The notes below the pieces were generated by a model that did no database searches, was not told the DNA's origin, and saw only the letters and a list, made by a program, of their open reading frames with translations. From Acidobacteriota bacterium (lineage in GTDB: Bacteria; Acidobacteriota; Terriglobia; Bryobacterales; Bryobacteraceae), in NCBI GenBank assembly GCA_016871155.1, contig VFZO01000041.1:1-33005 (forward strand): 33,005 nucleotides of DNA, written 5' to 3'. Below are positions 1 to 7,811 of the stretch, piece by piece. The position numbers and the translations under genes were made by a program. Numbering within the stretch: the stretch's first letter is position 1; each line of letters opens with the position of its first letter.

Positions 1-4
1 GCCT

Positions 5-10
5 TATAAT
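5..10 (+). promoter_or_regulatory. -10 hexamer TATAAT abutting the first gene
   Basis: A perfect TATAAT lies directly against the ATG at 11. The -35 region is outside the window. If it is used, transcription would begin near 16-18, beyond the ATG and at the in-frame GTG at 17, implying a leaderless message or a GTG start. Confidence 0.4.
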
Positions 11-1837
11 ATGGCGGTGGTGAAGAAATCCTGGTTGATGACCGGCGGCGCCCTCGCGCTCGCCTCCCTGCTATGGGCGCAGAGCCCGGCCCGTGTTCCG
101 AAGACCGTTGACGAAGTGGCCCGGCCCGGCGGTGTGCTGCCGGGGAACCCGAAGATCGCTCTCGTCAAAGTTGCGGAGGGCTTCTACGATCCGACGAACG
201 TCGCCAACGCCGGCGATGGCTCGGGCCGGATCTTCGTCGTGGAGCGCGTGGGCCGCATCCGCATCGTCCACAAAGACGGCCGCGTGCAAAAGGAGCCTTT
301 CCTCGACCTGACGAATATCAACCCGCTGGGCAGCGACGTGCAGACTGGCTTCGTCGAGCAGGGGCTGTACTCGGTGGCCTTCCATCCGAAGTTCAAGGAC
401 AACGGCTATTTCTACGTACACTACGCGTCGCTGCCGTTCAACGGCGACGGCGTCGTCGTCCGGTTTCAGGTCGACAAGAACAGCCCGAACATCGTCACCC
501 CGGAACGGACAAAGCAGACGGCCAAAGTGCTGATGCGCATTGAGCAGCCCTACTACAATCACAACGGCGGACAGATCGAGTTCGGCCCCGACGGCTATCT
601 CTACATTGGCTCCGGCGATGGCGGATGGGAGGGCGACCCGCTTGAAGCCGGTCAAGACCTGAACACCTGGCTTGGCAAAATCCTGCGCATCGATGTCAAT
701 GTCGAGGACGACCGCATCCCCTACAAGATTCCTCCGTCGAACCCCTTTGCCACCGCCGCCAAGGAGCAGTTGATGTCCCTGTTCGGCATCAGCGAAGAGG
801 ACTTCTCGAAGATCAAGACGAAGTCGAAACCCGAGATCTGGTCCTACGGGGTTCGCAATCCCTATGAGTTTTCGTTCGACCTGAAGTCCGGCGACCTCTA
901 TATCGCCGATGTTGGGCAGAATCACTGGGAAGAGATCATCTTCCAGCCGGCGAATTCGAAGGGCGGCGAGAATTATGGCTGGCCCAAGGTGAACGGCACG
1001 AAGTGTTTCCCCATGACGGGCCCGGACGACAAGTGCCCGATCGTCGGCACGCTGCCCAGCGGCGAGTATCCGCACGAGGTTCCGTATCCAGGCGCCCAGC
1101 CGCTGAAGGATGGCCACGGCTGCTCGGTGGAGGGACTCGGCGTCGCCAACTATGGCGGCATGAAGGGCGTCTATCTCGTCGGCGATTGGTGCAGCGGGCG
1201 CGTATTCGGCCTCGGATGGAACGGATCGAAGTGGGTGCTGCAGGAACTGGCGCACACGAGCCTCCAATTCACAGCCGGCGGGTACGACGAGAACGGCTAT
1301 GTCATGGCGGTCAACTGCAACTGCTTCTACACTGCCGACAAGGGGCCGATGGGTAACCCGACGGGCGCGCTGTGGCGCATCATGCCCGCGAGCGAAGTTC
1401 CCTCGGGCGCGGAAACGGCGCGTACAACGGGGGCTCCGGTAGAAACTTCCTCGGCCGGGCCGTTCCAATTGCGAAACGCACTGGATAACAAGCCGCTGGA
1501 GTTCAACCTGATGGTGAACGACAAGGTGACCCCGGCTGTGGCACAGATTCGCAAGGACGGCACGAACGCCTACAACGGCAACCGGGGCGCCATTTCGGCA
1601 GGCAAGGGGCTCTACGACAAGTGGTGCGCTAGTTGCCATCTGGGCGACGGCACCGGCAGAATGGGCTCGAACCTGGTCGACGCGCAGGTAACCTATCCAA
1701 GAGTGAAGACCGACGCCGGCGCGTTCGAAGTCATCTACGGCGGCGCGACCGGTGCCATGCAGGCCTTCGGCAACCGCATCGCCCAGGACGACATCCTGAA
1801 GATCGTGGCCTACGTTAACTCAATCAAGAAGAAGTAA
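11..1837 (+). CDS. Secreted PQQ-type sugar dehydrogenase fused to C-terminal cytochrome c
   Basis: A 608-residue protein that should oxidise a sugar or aldose outside the cytoplasm and pass electrons to its own haem. Residues 1-25 form a signal peptide (KK, hydrophobic stretch, then WAQSPA). The middle is a glucose/sorbosone dehydrogenase six-bladed propeller: it carries the HNGGQIEFGPDGYLYIGSGD core, whose His is the general base in soluble glucose dehydrogenase, and the RNPYEFSFD motif. Residues 539-543 are CASCH, a class I cytochrome c haem site, with a likely distal Met in GAMQAFG near residue 583. A TATAAT sits at 5-10, touching the ATG at 11, so in-frame GTG codons at 17 or 20 may be the real starts (the latter gives MKKSWLM, a typical signal peptide start). 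Family assignment is firm; the substrate is unknown. Confidence 0.9.
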   Translation: MAVVKKSWLMTGGALALASLLWAQSPARVPKTVDEVARPGGVLPGNPKIALVKVAEGFYDPTNVANAGDGSGRIFVVERVGRIRIVHKDGRVQKEPFLDLTNINPLGSDVQTGFVEQGLYSVAFHPKFKDNGYFYVHYASLPFNGDGVVVRFQVDKNSPNIVTPERTKQTAKVLMRIEQPYYNHNGGQIEFGPDGYLYIGSGDGGWEGDPLEAGQDLNTWLGKILRIDVNVEDDRIPYKIPPSNPFATAAKEQLMSLFGISEEDFSKIKTKSKPEIWSYGVRNPYEFSFDLKSGDLYIADVGQNHWEEIIFQPANSKGGENYGWPKVNGTKCFPMTGPDDKCPIVGTLPSGEYPHEVPYPGAQPLKDGHGCSVEGLGVANYGGMKGVYLVGDWCSGRVFGLGWNGSKWVLQELAHTSLQFTAGGYDENGYVMAVNCNCFYTADKGPMGNPTGALWRIMPASEVPSGAETARTTGAPVETSSAGPFQLRNALDNKPLEFNLMVNDKVTPAVAQIRKDGTNAYNGNRGAISAGKGLYDKWCASCHLGDGTGRMGSNLVDAQVTYPRVKTDAGAFEVIYGGATGAMQAFGNRIAQDDILKIVAYVNSIKKK

Positions 1838-1884
1838 GTCAGCTCGACCGCGCAGGGCGGAGATTGCTTCATCGGCCGACTGCA

Positions 1885-3198
1885 TCAGACGGTCAGCGTG
1901 ACTGACGGCTTCGTGTTGAACCGCGCCTTCAGCTTGCCGCCGGAGGATGCGACTAGCGACTTTACCAGCGCTTCGGTGCCCGTGAAACTGGTGTGTTCCT
2001 TCGAGCCCGGCTCCAACAGCGACGACGCGGTGCTGAACCAAAACTTGAATGGCTTGTTGGGCCCCGCTCCGCGTTTGGCCGGCGGCCCCAGCCTAGAGTC
2101 GTAGATCTGCTGGATCACTTCCGGCTCGGGATTCCCGTGCTCGCCGTTCCCGCAAAAGACATAGTGATCGGCCGACACTGTGCGCGCAAAGCCGGTGTCC
2201 ATGTTGTGCTCCGAACCGTGGTGTTGCACCTTCAGCACGTTGAGATGCAAGGCGCCGCCATTGGCGAGATGTCCGGTCTGCTTCAGACCCTTGAGGATGA
2301 TATCCTGCTGCGAATCCCCCGTCAAAAGTACAGTCTTTCCGTTCTCTTCCACCACGAACATCAGGCTGGCGACATTTGGAGCGGAGACGCCCTTGGTGTC
2401 TGGAATGCCGTTCCACTTGCCGAGGTCGAAGGGCGACTCGGAGAGCGCGCCCGCGCTAAACTTCTCCACCCGGTCCTTGATGTATTCACGGACCTTCGCG
2501 ATGTCGTCCCGGTTTGCCGTCGCCTGCAGCCATTTGTTCCAGCCCTTCCGCAAGTCGTCCAGTTCCGCCTCGGTGGGCCCGACGATGCTCCATCGGCAGG
2601 ATCCGATCTGAATCGGACCCTGGCCGGGGCGAATCATCATCAGCTTGTTCGGGCCGGCGGCTCCGGGAATCTGGTTGACGGGTATGTTCAGTAACTTGGG
2701 CGACGCCAGGCCGGAGACTTTCAGTGCTTCGGGGATCGAGGTGGCCACACGTTCCATCTCCATGCCGGCTTCCCGCAAGCGGGGGTCTGACGTGGCGAGC
2801 AGCGCTGGCACAGCCGCGGCCAGCAGATCGTCGATGGGCTTGCTGTTTTGCGGCACCTGATCGCGAAACGCGTTGTGCCAGATGCGATGAATCACCGGCG
2901 GCCTCGGGACGCCCGGCGCTTTGAACGTGGTGTCGCCGTTGGCCCGGTGATGGTCGTGGACCCGCCAGGCAAGTTCATCCTCCAGCAGCGTCAGCACGCC
3001 GGAGATGTGATCCTGATCGATGTGGGAGACATAGACGGCTTCCAACTCCCGCCCGATCGCCCGCAGCTTCGCCAACTCGTCGCGGACGAACTTCTTCATC
3101 GCCGTGTACATGCCGCCGTCGCAAAGCACAAGTTTGCCGTCCGCGCTCTCGTGAAGCAGACAGTCGCCTTTGCCGGATTGAAAGATGTGGAGTTTCAT
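1885..3198 (-). CDS. ComEC/Rec2-like metallo-beta-lactamase-fold hydrolase
   Basis: A 437-residue MBL-fold protein without signal peptide or membrane segments, so probably cytosolic. From the chosen start, the metal motif is SHIDQDHISG at residues 58-67: H59, D63 and H64 are standard, while the usual second His is Asp61, a variant found in a subset of ComEC-like MBL proteins. Later come TVLLTGD (metal-bridging Asp) and the ComEC-type KVQHHGSEH. Family members hydrolyse phosphodiester or similar bonds; the substrate here is unknown. The start is the ATG at 3198 rather than the one at 3219, because GGGAGG (3207-3212) lies 8 nt upstream of the former and falls inside the coding region of the latter. 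The upstream protease gene stops 1 nt before this start, so the two are almost certainly co-transcribed and translationally coupled. Confidence 0.85.
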   Translation of the reverse strand: MKLHIFQSGKGDCLLHESADGKLVLCDGGMYTAMKKFVRDELAKLRAIGRELEAVYVSHIDQDHISGVLTLLEDELAWRVHDHHRANGDTTFKAPGVPRPPVIHRIWHNAFRDQVPQNSKPIDDLLAAAVPALLATSDPRLREAGMEMERVATSIPEALKVSGLASPKLLNIPVNQIPGAAGPNKLMMIRPGQGPIQIGSCRWSIVGPTEAELDDLRKGWNKWLQATANRDDIAKVREYIKDRVEKFSAGALSESPFDLGKWNGIPDTKGVSAPNVASLMFVVEENGKTVLLTGDSQQDIILKGLKQTGHLANGGALHLNVLKVQHHGSEHNMDTGFARTVSADHYVFCGNGEHGNPEPEVIQQIYDSRLGPPAKRGAGPNKPFKFWFSTASSLLEPGSKEHTSFTGTEALVKSLVASSGGKLKARFNTKPSVTLTV

Positions 3199-3199
3199 T

Positions 3200-5320
3200 T
3201 CAGTTGCCTCCCTCTGCAACGGGGACGCGGTCGTTGAACGTCAACGCTTCCTGAATGGCGGCCGCCGCGTCGATCTGTCCGAAGCCGGCGTCATTGCGCC
3301 ATTGGAAGTCCGCGCCGGGCAGCGGCTGCGCCGTGCGGTGGAGAATGCCGGCACATTGCGCGGCGTTCAGGCTGGGGTTGGCGGCGAGCATCAGGCCAAT
3401 CACGCCGCAGACATACGGACTGGCCATGCTGGTACCGGTCTTGGCGGTCCAGCGCTCGCCCGGCGTGAAGCCGCTGGCCGCCACCACGGCCGTCCCCGGC
3501 GCGACGAGGTCCGGTTTGGTGCGGCCATCCCGCGTCGGTCCCTGGCTGCTGGAGATGTTCACCTTGCGCTGCGCGGGATCCAGGTTGCCGACAGTGATCT
3601 GCCAGCGGCCGCAGGCGAGCGAACTCACCGAGTGCGAGTCGACGTTCGTCACCTCGGAAAAGAAACTGGGAAAGCGCATCAGGCGCCGGCCGTTTTCGTC
3701 GCGCGCGCGCCCCGGATCGTCCCGCTCGATCCAGGCGTTGAACCGGCCGTCGCGAATCTCTAAACCGCGCAGCCGCACGCGCCATACGCCGCCGCGGACG
3801 CCTCGCAACTGCGTCTGTGACAGGTTCGGTGACAGATAGATCGAGATGTAATTTATGCCATTCGTTGGATGGTAAAGCTCGTTGTAGATGGAGAGCCGTG
3901 TGCCGTCATTGAGCCGTTTGTTCTCGAGAAACTCGCGGGGCTTGACCACGTACCATTTCGTCTCGCCCGGAGGCTGCACGGAGACCTGCATGCGGTCCTG
4001 TGCCGCATACCAGAGTTCCAGTTCGTTCTCGGAAAGGTCTTCGATCCCGTTCCCGATCACCACCCACTCCAGGTCCACCTCCAGGTCGCGCGCCGCCACA
4101 CGCCCCATTGTGTGAACTCGTCCCATCACCCAGCCCATGTCCTGTGAACTGGTGGCCTTCTCCTGCCCGGCGTTTCCGGCGGCCACCGAAACGCAGCGGC
4201 CGGGTGTGGCGAGCGCGGAATCGATCCATCGCGACACGCCGCCGGCTCCGTCGTGCGACCCGCCATTGGTGCCCAGGCTGATGTTAATGGAGATCGGCTT
4301 CTTCGCCTCCTTGGCGAAGTTCAATAGGTAGTCGACGGCGTGCGCGATGCGGCTCGCGTCGGAGAACGTGGCACGCCGGCTCTCCCGTTCGGTCGCCTCG
4401 CCCGGAATGTCGATCAGCACGCCGAGAATCTGCGCCTTCGGGCAAACACCGGTCTTGCCCGCGGCGATGCTGGCCACGTGGGTGCCGTGGGACTGTGGCG
4501 ACATCTCGCTTTGCGGCTCCAAGATGGTGGCGGGCAGACCGGTCTGTGCCGCCGCGATCGCCGCGTTCATCTTGTCGTTTTCGATCAATGCGCCGTAGGT
4601 GTAGCCTCTCGGCGACGGCCGCGTGGTGCCGCCCTGATCCCAGATTGCGAGGAAGCGTGTGTTGCCCGCCGCGTCCAGAAAATCCGGATGCGCAAAATCG
4701 AAGCCCCCCACATCGATGACGCCGATCAGAATTCCTTCGCCGTCCTTGTGTTTCGCCGCGCCGTGCGCGACCTTTTTGGCGGTGGGAGCGCCTGCGTCGA
4801 ACGACGCGGGCGTGTCGAATCGGAGCGGCTCGGAGGCGTGCACAAACGCCAGGTTCGGGTTCTTCGTCAACTCTGAAAGGTACGAAACCGGCACGGTAGC
4901 AGACAGGAAATTCTGACTCTCTACTATCGCCGCGCCCCGCGGTCCCGCCTTGCTCTGGAGCCGCTCAATCGCCGCTCGCGCCTCGGCCATGCATGTGGGG
5001 TCCTGGATCACGTTCTCGCGCAGGAACTCGAGAAACACGTTCACAAAGGCGTGGTCGGCCGGCGGCGATTGGGTGAGCCTCTTCTGTTTCTTCCACTGGA
5101 CGCGAGCCGGCGCGGCCACCTCGGCCAGTTCATTCGACGTCTGCGCGGCGGCCAGGGCCATGCCGCCGCCGGTCAAGGCGGGTGGAGGCGAGTTGACGGA
5201 AGCGACGAGGGACGAGATCTCCGCGCGGTAGGCGTTCACGTCGTCGTCCCCGTTGGCGATCATGCGAAGTCGCGGCGAAAGCGCGCGGATGAATTTGTCG
5301 GATTTCGGTTTGGAAGGCAT
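3200..5320 (-). CDS. Cytosolic S8 (subtilisin-like) serine peptidase
   Basis: A 706-residue subtilase starting MPSKPKSDKF, with no signal peptide. Residues about 110-170 resemble an inhibitor I9-type prodomain. The triad is complete: Asp203 in IGVIDVGG, His278 in SHGTHVAS and Ser631 in TGTSMASP, with oxyanion Asn383 in AAGNAG. Between the oxyanion Asn and the catalytic Ser lie about 240 residues, far more than in subtilisin, forming a predicted beta-rich insert as in Csp-type subtilases. An upstream GTG/ATG extension to 5383 is possible but adds no recognisable sequence. It is the first gene of a pair with the MBL hydrolase. A leaderless protease paired with an MBL hydrolase suggests regulated intracellular cleavage rather than scavenging; that is inference. 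Confidence 0.87.
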   Translation of the reverse strand: MPSKPKSDKFIRALSPRLRMIANGDDDVNAYRAEISSLVASVNSPPPALTGGGMALAAAQTSNELAEVAAPARVQWKKQKRLTQSPPADHAFVNVFLEFLRENVIQDPTCMAEARAAIERLQSKAGPRGAAIVESQNFLSATVPVSYLSELTKNPNLAFVHASEPLRFDTPASFDAGAPTAKKVAHGAAKHKDGEGILIGVIDVGGFDFAHPDFLDAAGNTRFLAIWDQGGTTRPSPRGYTYGALIENDKMNAAIAAAQTGLPATILEPQSEMSPQSHGTHVASIAAGKTGVCPKAQILGVLIDIPGEATERESRRATFSDASRIAHAVDYLLNFAKEAKKPISINISLGTNGGSHDGAGGVSRWIDSALATPGRCVSVAAGNAGQEKATSSQDMGWVMGRVHTMGRVAARDLEVDLEWVVIGNGIEDLSENELELWYAAQDRMQVSVQPPGETKWYVVKPREFLENKRLNDGTRLSIYNELYHPTNGINYISIYLSPNLSQTQLRGVRGGVWRVRLRGLEIRDGRFNAWIERDDPGRARDENGRRLMRFPSFFSEVTNVDSHSVSSLACGRWQITVGNLDPAQRKVNISSSQGPTRDGRTKPDLVAPGTAVVAASGFTPGERWTAKTGTSMASPYVCGVIGLMLAANPSLNAAQCAGILHRTAQPLPGADFQWRNDAGFGQIDAAAAIQEALTFNDRVPVAEGGN

Positions 5321-5620
5321 AAGGCGGACTCTCTTGATGAGAGTAGCGTGGATTTCTGGGACCCAGGGACATTCGGCGGCCAAATCGCATAACGCCCATA
5401 GAGTTGTCGAAGCGTGCGGGCCCCCGAAGGAATACCCGTAAACGCAGCGCTGCCCCCGAACTCACAAGGTTCGTACAGGCCTCGGGTTCGTCCGTCCGGC
5501 CTTGGATCGGAGGAGTGCGGCGGCGAAATCAGGTACAAGAAGACTCGGGACCAGAATGGCCGGGCCTAACGGAATGCCTCCATCAACGCGACGGGCGCCG
5601 AAGCGCCACGCGCTCGCACC
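5321..5620. other. Intergenic stretch upstream of the protease gene
   Basis: About 300 bases between the protease start and the 3' end of the minus-strand PEP-CTERM protein gene. It should hold the promoter of the protease-MBL pair, but I see no convincing -35/-10 pair, no strong hairpin with a T-run and no protein-like frame. A weak purine-rich AAGAGAG (minus strand) lies 10-16 nt before the protease ATG. Confidence 0.5.
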
Positions 5621-6766
5621 CTATCGCCGGCGCAACCGCAACAGCAGCGCCGCGAGCCCCAGTGCCGACAGTACAGCCGGGCCCGGCTCCGGTACCTCCT
5701 CGGCAGCGCCTGGGAAGTCGATGAGGTACAGCGAACCCACCAGCGTACCGGTGCCGCGGAACAGGTAGTAGAGGTCGCCGGTTTCCGAAAAGGCGATGTC
5801 CACGAGCCCGAACGGGATCCCGCTGGCAAACGCGGTCACGCTGTTGTTCGAAAGGTCCAGCCGCCGGATCGTGCCGTTGCAGAAATCGGCGAAGAAGTAC
5901 TCGTTTGAGACGCTGAACGCGCCGCCAGTGATGGCGCAGCCGCCGCTCCGGTCATAGGCGTGCAGCGGATTGGTGAATGCCGGAAACGAAGCGGGATTGA
6001 AGTGACCTTCCGTACCCGGCCAGCCGTAGTTGCGGCCCGCGCCTCCCACGTTGATCTCTTCGAACTGATTGCTGCCGACGTCGTTGATAAAGACACGGCC
6101 GGTCAATGCGTCGAATGCGAACTGATAGGGGTTTCGAAGGCCTAACGCCCAAATCTGCGGACTGGCCCCGGTCGTGCCCACGAACGGATTGTCACTAGGT
6201 GTGGAGCCGTCTGGATTCAGGCGAAGGATCTTGCCCAACCGATTGGAGAGATCCTGAGAATTCAACGGCACGGCGTTCTCCCCCACGGCGACGTAGAGTT
6301 TCCCATCGGGACCGAAGCGCAACGCCCCGCCGTTGTGGTTGGTGGCCCCCAACGGCTCGAGGTTCTGCACAAGCGTCTCACTGCCGGAGACGACGGTGTT
6401 GCCGTTCAGTGTGTAGCGCGTAACGCGGTTGTGCGGCGCGATTCCCGCGGCGCCCGGAACCGTGTGATAGAGGTAAACGTACTGATTGGCCGCGAAATCC
6501 GGGTCGAGCGCGATGCCAATCAGCCCTCGCTCACCGGCCGAATCGACGGCCAGATCCAGAACAGGCGTACTGAGCAAGCCTCCAGCTGCGGAGACCACGC
6601 GCAGCGCGCCGCCCTGCTCGGCTACGAACACGCGGCCGTCCGGGGCGACCGCGAACGCCGTCGGATTGTTCAAGCCGGTCGCGATCGCCGCTTCGGTATA
6701 ACCGGGTAGCAGTACCGCCGCCCAGACGCCGCATCCTGCGACGATTGACAACAGAGGTGCCTTCAT
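5621..6766 (-). CDS. Exported PQQ-dependent sugar dehydrogenase-like propeller with PEP-CTERM tail
   Basis: A 381-residue secreted protein: signal peptide about 1-26 (MKAPLLSIVAGCG, ending in TEA), then a glucose/sorbosone dehydrogenase-like propeller with NHNGGALRFGPDGKLYVAVGE and RNPYQFAFD motifs. The C-terminus is VPEPGPAVLSALGLAALLLR plus arginines, a textbook PEP-CTERM signal: PEP motif, hydrophobic helix, basic tail. Such tails are removed by an exosortase, so an exosortase should be encoded elsewhere in the genome. Start chosen at ATG 6766; a GTG at 6778 in frame is an alternative, and neither has a strong Shine-Dalgarno site. It shares the fold of the cytochrome-fused protein at the start of the window but lacks the haem domain, so electrons would need another acceptor. 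It is transcribed divergently from the IclR operon. Confidence 0.85.
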   Translation of the reverse strand: MKAPLLSIVAGCGVWAAVLLPGYTEAAIATGLNNPTAFAVAPDGRVFVAEQGGALRVVSAAGGLLSTPVLDLAVDSAGERGLIGIALDPDFAANQYVYLYHTVPGAAGIAPHNRVTRYTLNGNTVVSGSETLVQNLEPLGATNHNGGALRFGPDGKLYVAVGENAVPLNSQDLSNRLGKILRLNPDGSTPSDNPFVGTTGASPQIWALGLRNPYQFAFDALTGRVFINDVGSNQFEEINVGGAGRNYGWPGTEGHFNPASFPAFTNPLHAYDRSGGCAITGGAFSVSNEYFFADFCNGTIRRLDLSNNSVTAFASGIPFGLVDIAFSETGDLYYLFRGTGTLVGSLYLIDFPGAAEEVPEPGPAVLSALGLAALLLRLRRR

Positions 6767-6826
6767 AGCACTGCTCACTTAGCACGTCTAGGGCCACCGT
6801 CTTACGCCGCTAAGGTATTGAACTGA

Positions 6827-6847
6827 CACGAATTCAGAGTGTTCGTG
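6827..6847. repeat. Inverted repeat CACGAA-N9-TTCGTG
   Basis: A perfect 6-bp inverted repeat with a 9-bp spacer in the divergent region between the PEP-CTERM dehydrogenase and iclR-like genes. It could be an operator half-site pair; short enough to be chance. Confidence 0.3.
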
Positions 6848-6881
6848 CTGCCCGTTTGTTTACAGGAATGGAAAAAATACC

Positions 6882-6896
6882 AGGAAATAATTTCGT
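6882..6896. promoter_or_regulatory. IclR-box-like palindrome AGGAAATAATTTCGT
   Basis: The core GAAAT-A-ATTTC (6884-6894) is a perfect inverted repeat. The known IclR operator consensus TGGAAATNATTTCCA matches at 11 of its 14 defined positions. It lies in the divergent intergenic region about 65 bp upstream of the -35 box of an IclR-family gene, so it is a likely operator for that regulator and could serve both divergent genes. Binding is inference. Confidence 0.5.
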
Positions 6897-6960
6897 TGTG
6901 GCGGGAAGGGAGCGGCGGTGTGGCACCGGCCGCTCCCTGTTCGGCCCTGCTGAACAACTG

Positions 6961-6989
6961 TTGACACTGAACTGCTTGCATCCGATACT
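6961..6989 (+). promoter_or_regulatory. Sigma70-type promoter of the iclR operon
   Basis: A perfect TTGACA (6961-6966) is followed after exactly 17 bp by GATACT (6984-6989, four of six matches to TATAAT). Transcription should begin near 6995-6997, only about 5-7 nt before the GTG at 7002. Confidence 0.65.
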
Positions 6990-7001
6990 GTCGGGCGTAC
7001 C

Positions 7002-7811
7002 GTGGCCAGGAAATCCACAACAAAGCGTTCAGCTATGCCGAACGGCCGGAACTATTCAGTCTCGTCCGTTGAGAAAGCGCTCACGCTGTTGAGTTCGTTC
7101 TCACTTGCCACGCCGCAGTGGGCGCTTTCCGCAATCGCTCGCCAACACAACTTACCCAAGAGCACCGCTCACAACCTGCTCAAAACGCTCCAGGTCTTCG
7201 ACCTGGTCCGGCAAGATCCGGAGGACCGCGTCTACCGGTTGGGGCCGCGTTCGCTCGAGATGGGCTTCGTCTATGCGCGCAGCACCGAGATCCTGGCGGA
7301 GGCGCGCCCGCTGCTACGGCGCCTGGCGGAAAAATCCCAGGAAACGGTGAAGCTCGGCATGCTCTCCGATAATCAGGTTCTGATCGTAGCCGCCGTCGAG
7401 TCCACGCATCAACTGCACACGCGGGGCGACGTTGGAACGCGTTGGCCGCTCCATTCCACCAGCTTAGGCAAGGCGATGTTGAGCGCATTGCCGCTGGCGG
7501 AAGCCGAGGCCCTGGCGGGAAGAACAGAGCTGCCGGCTTTCACCAAACATACGACCACCTCCTGGCCCAAGTTGCGCAGCGATCTCTGCGCGATCCGCGA
7601 ACGCGGCTACGCGCTCGACATCGAAGAGAACGAAGTCGGCGTGCGCTGTGTCGCGGCGCCTTTCGTCGATCCGCTGCGCGGCGCCGTCGCGGCCGTCAGC
7701 GTTTCCGGACCCAGCGTCCGATTGTCCGATTCTGATTTGGCCGGCCTGGGCAAAGAGGCCATGGCCGCGGCGCGAGCCATTCGCCCGCACACACATTGGG
7801 AGGAACTTTGA
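7002..7811 (+). CDS. IclR-family transcriptional regulator
   Basis: A 269-residue regulator. An N-terminal winged helix-turn-helix (about 20-80: SVEKALTLLSSF, then LPKSTAHNLLKTL as recognition helix) is followed by an IclR effector-binding GAF-like domain with HTRGDVGTRWPLHSTSLGKA and the closing ENEVGVRCVAAPF signature. The GTG start at 7002 has a basic tail MARKSTTKRS; ATG 7035 is the alternative, and no Shine-Dalgarno site supports either. It overlaps the next gene in a TTGA junction, so it is first in a four-gene operon with an aldolase, a TonB receptor and a BNR protein. It probably represses this operon and is relieved by the sugar acid or aldolase substrate; the ligand cannot be read from sequence. 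Confidence 0.92.
   Translation: MARKSTTKRSAMPNGRNYSVSSVEKALTLLSSFSLATPQWALSAIARQHNLPKSTAHNLLKTLQVFDLVRQDPEDRVYRLGPRSLEMGFVYARSTEILAEARPLLRRLAEKSQETVKLGMLSDNQVLIVAAVESTHQLHTRGDVGTRWPLHSTSLGKAMLSALPLAEAEALAGRTELPAFTKHTTTSWPKLRSDLCAIRERGYALDIEENEVGVRCVAAPFVDPLRGAVAAVSVSGPSVRLSDSDLAGLGKEAMAAARAIRPHTHWEEL

Noticed and set aside
71-1639. A 522-codon minus-strand open frame
   Set aside because: Antisense shadow of the PQQ dehydrogenase-cytochrome gene; low-complexity, Arg/Val/Ala-rich translation without family features.
3199-3219. Start of the MBL hydrolase at 3219
   Set aside because: The Shine-Dalgarno-like GGGAGG at 3207-3212 would be inside the coding region; it is positioned for the ATG at 3198.
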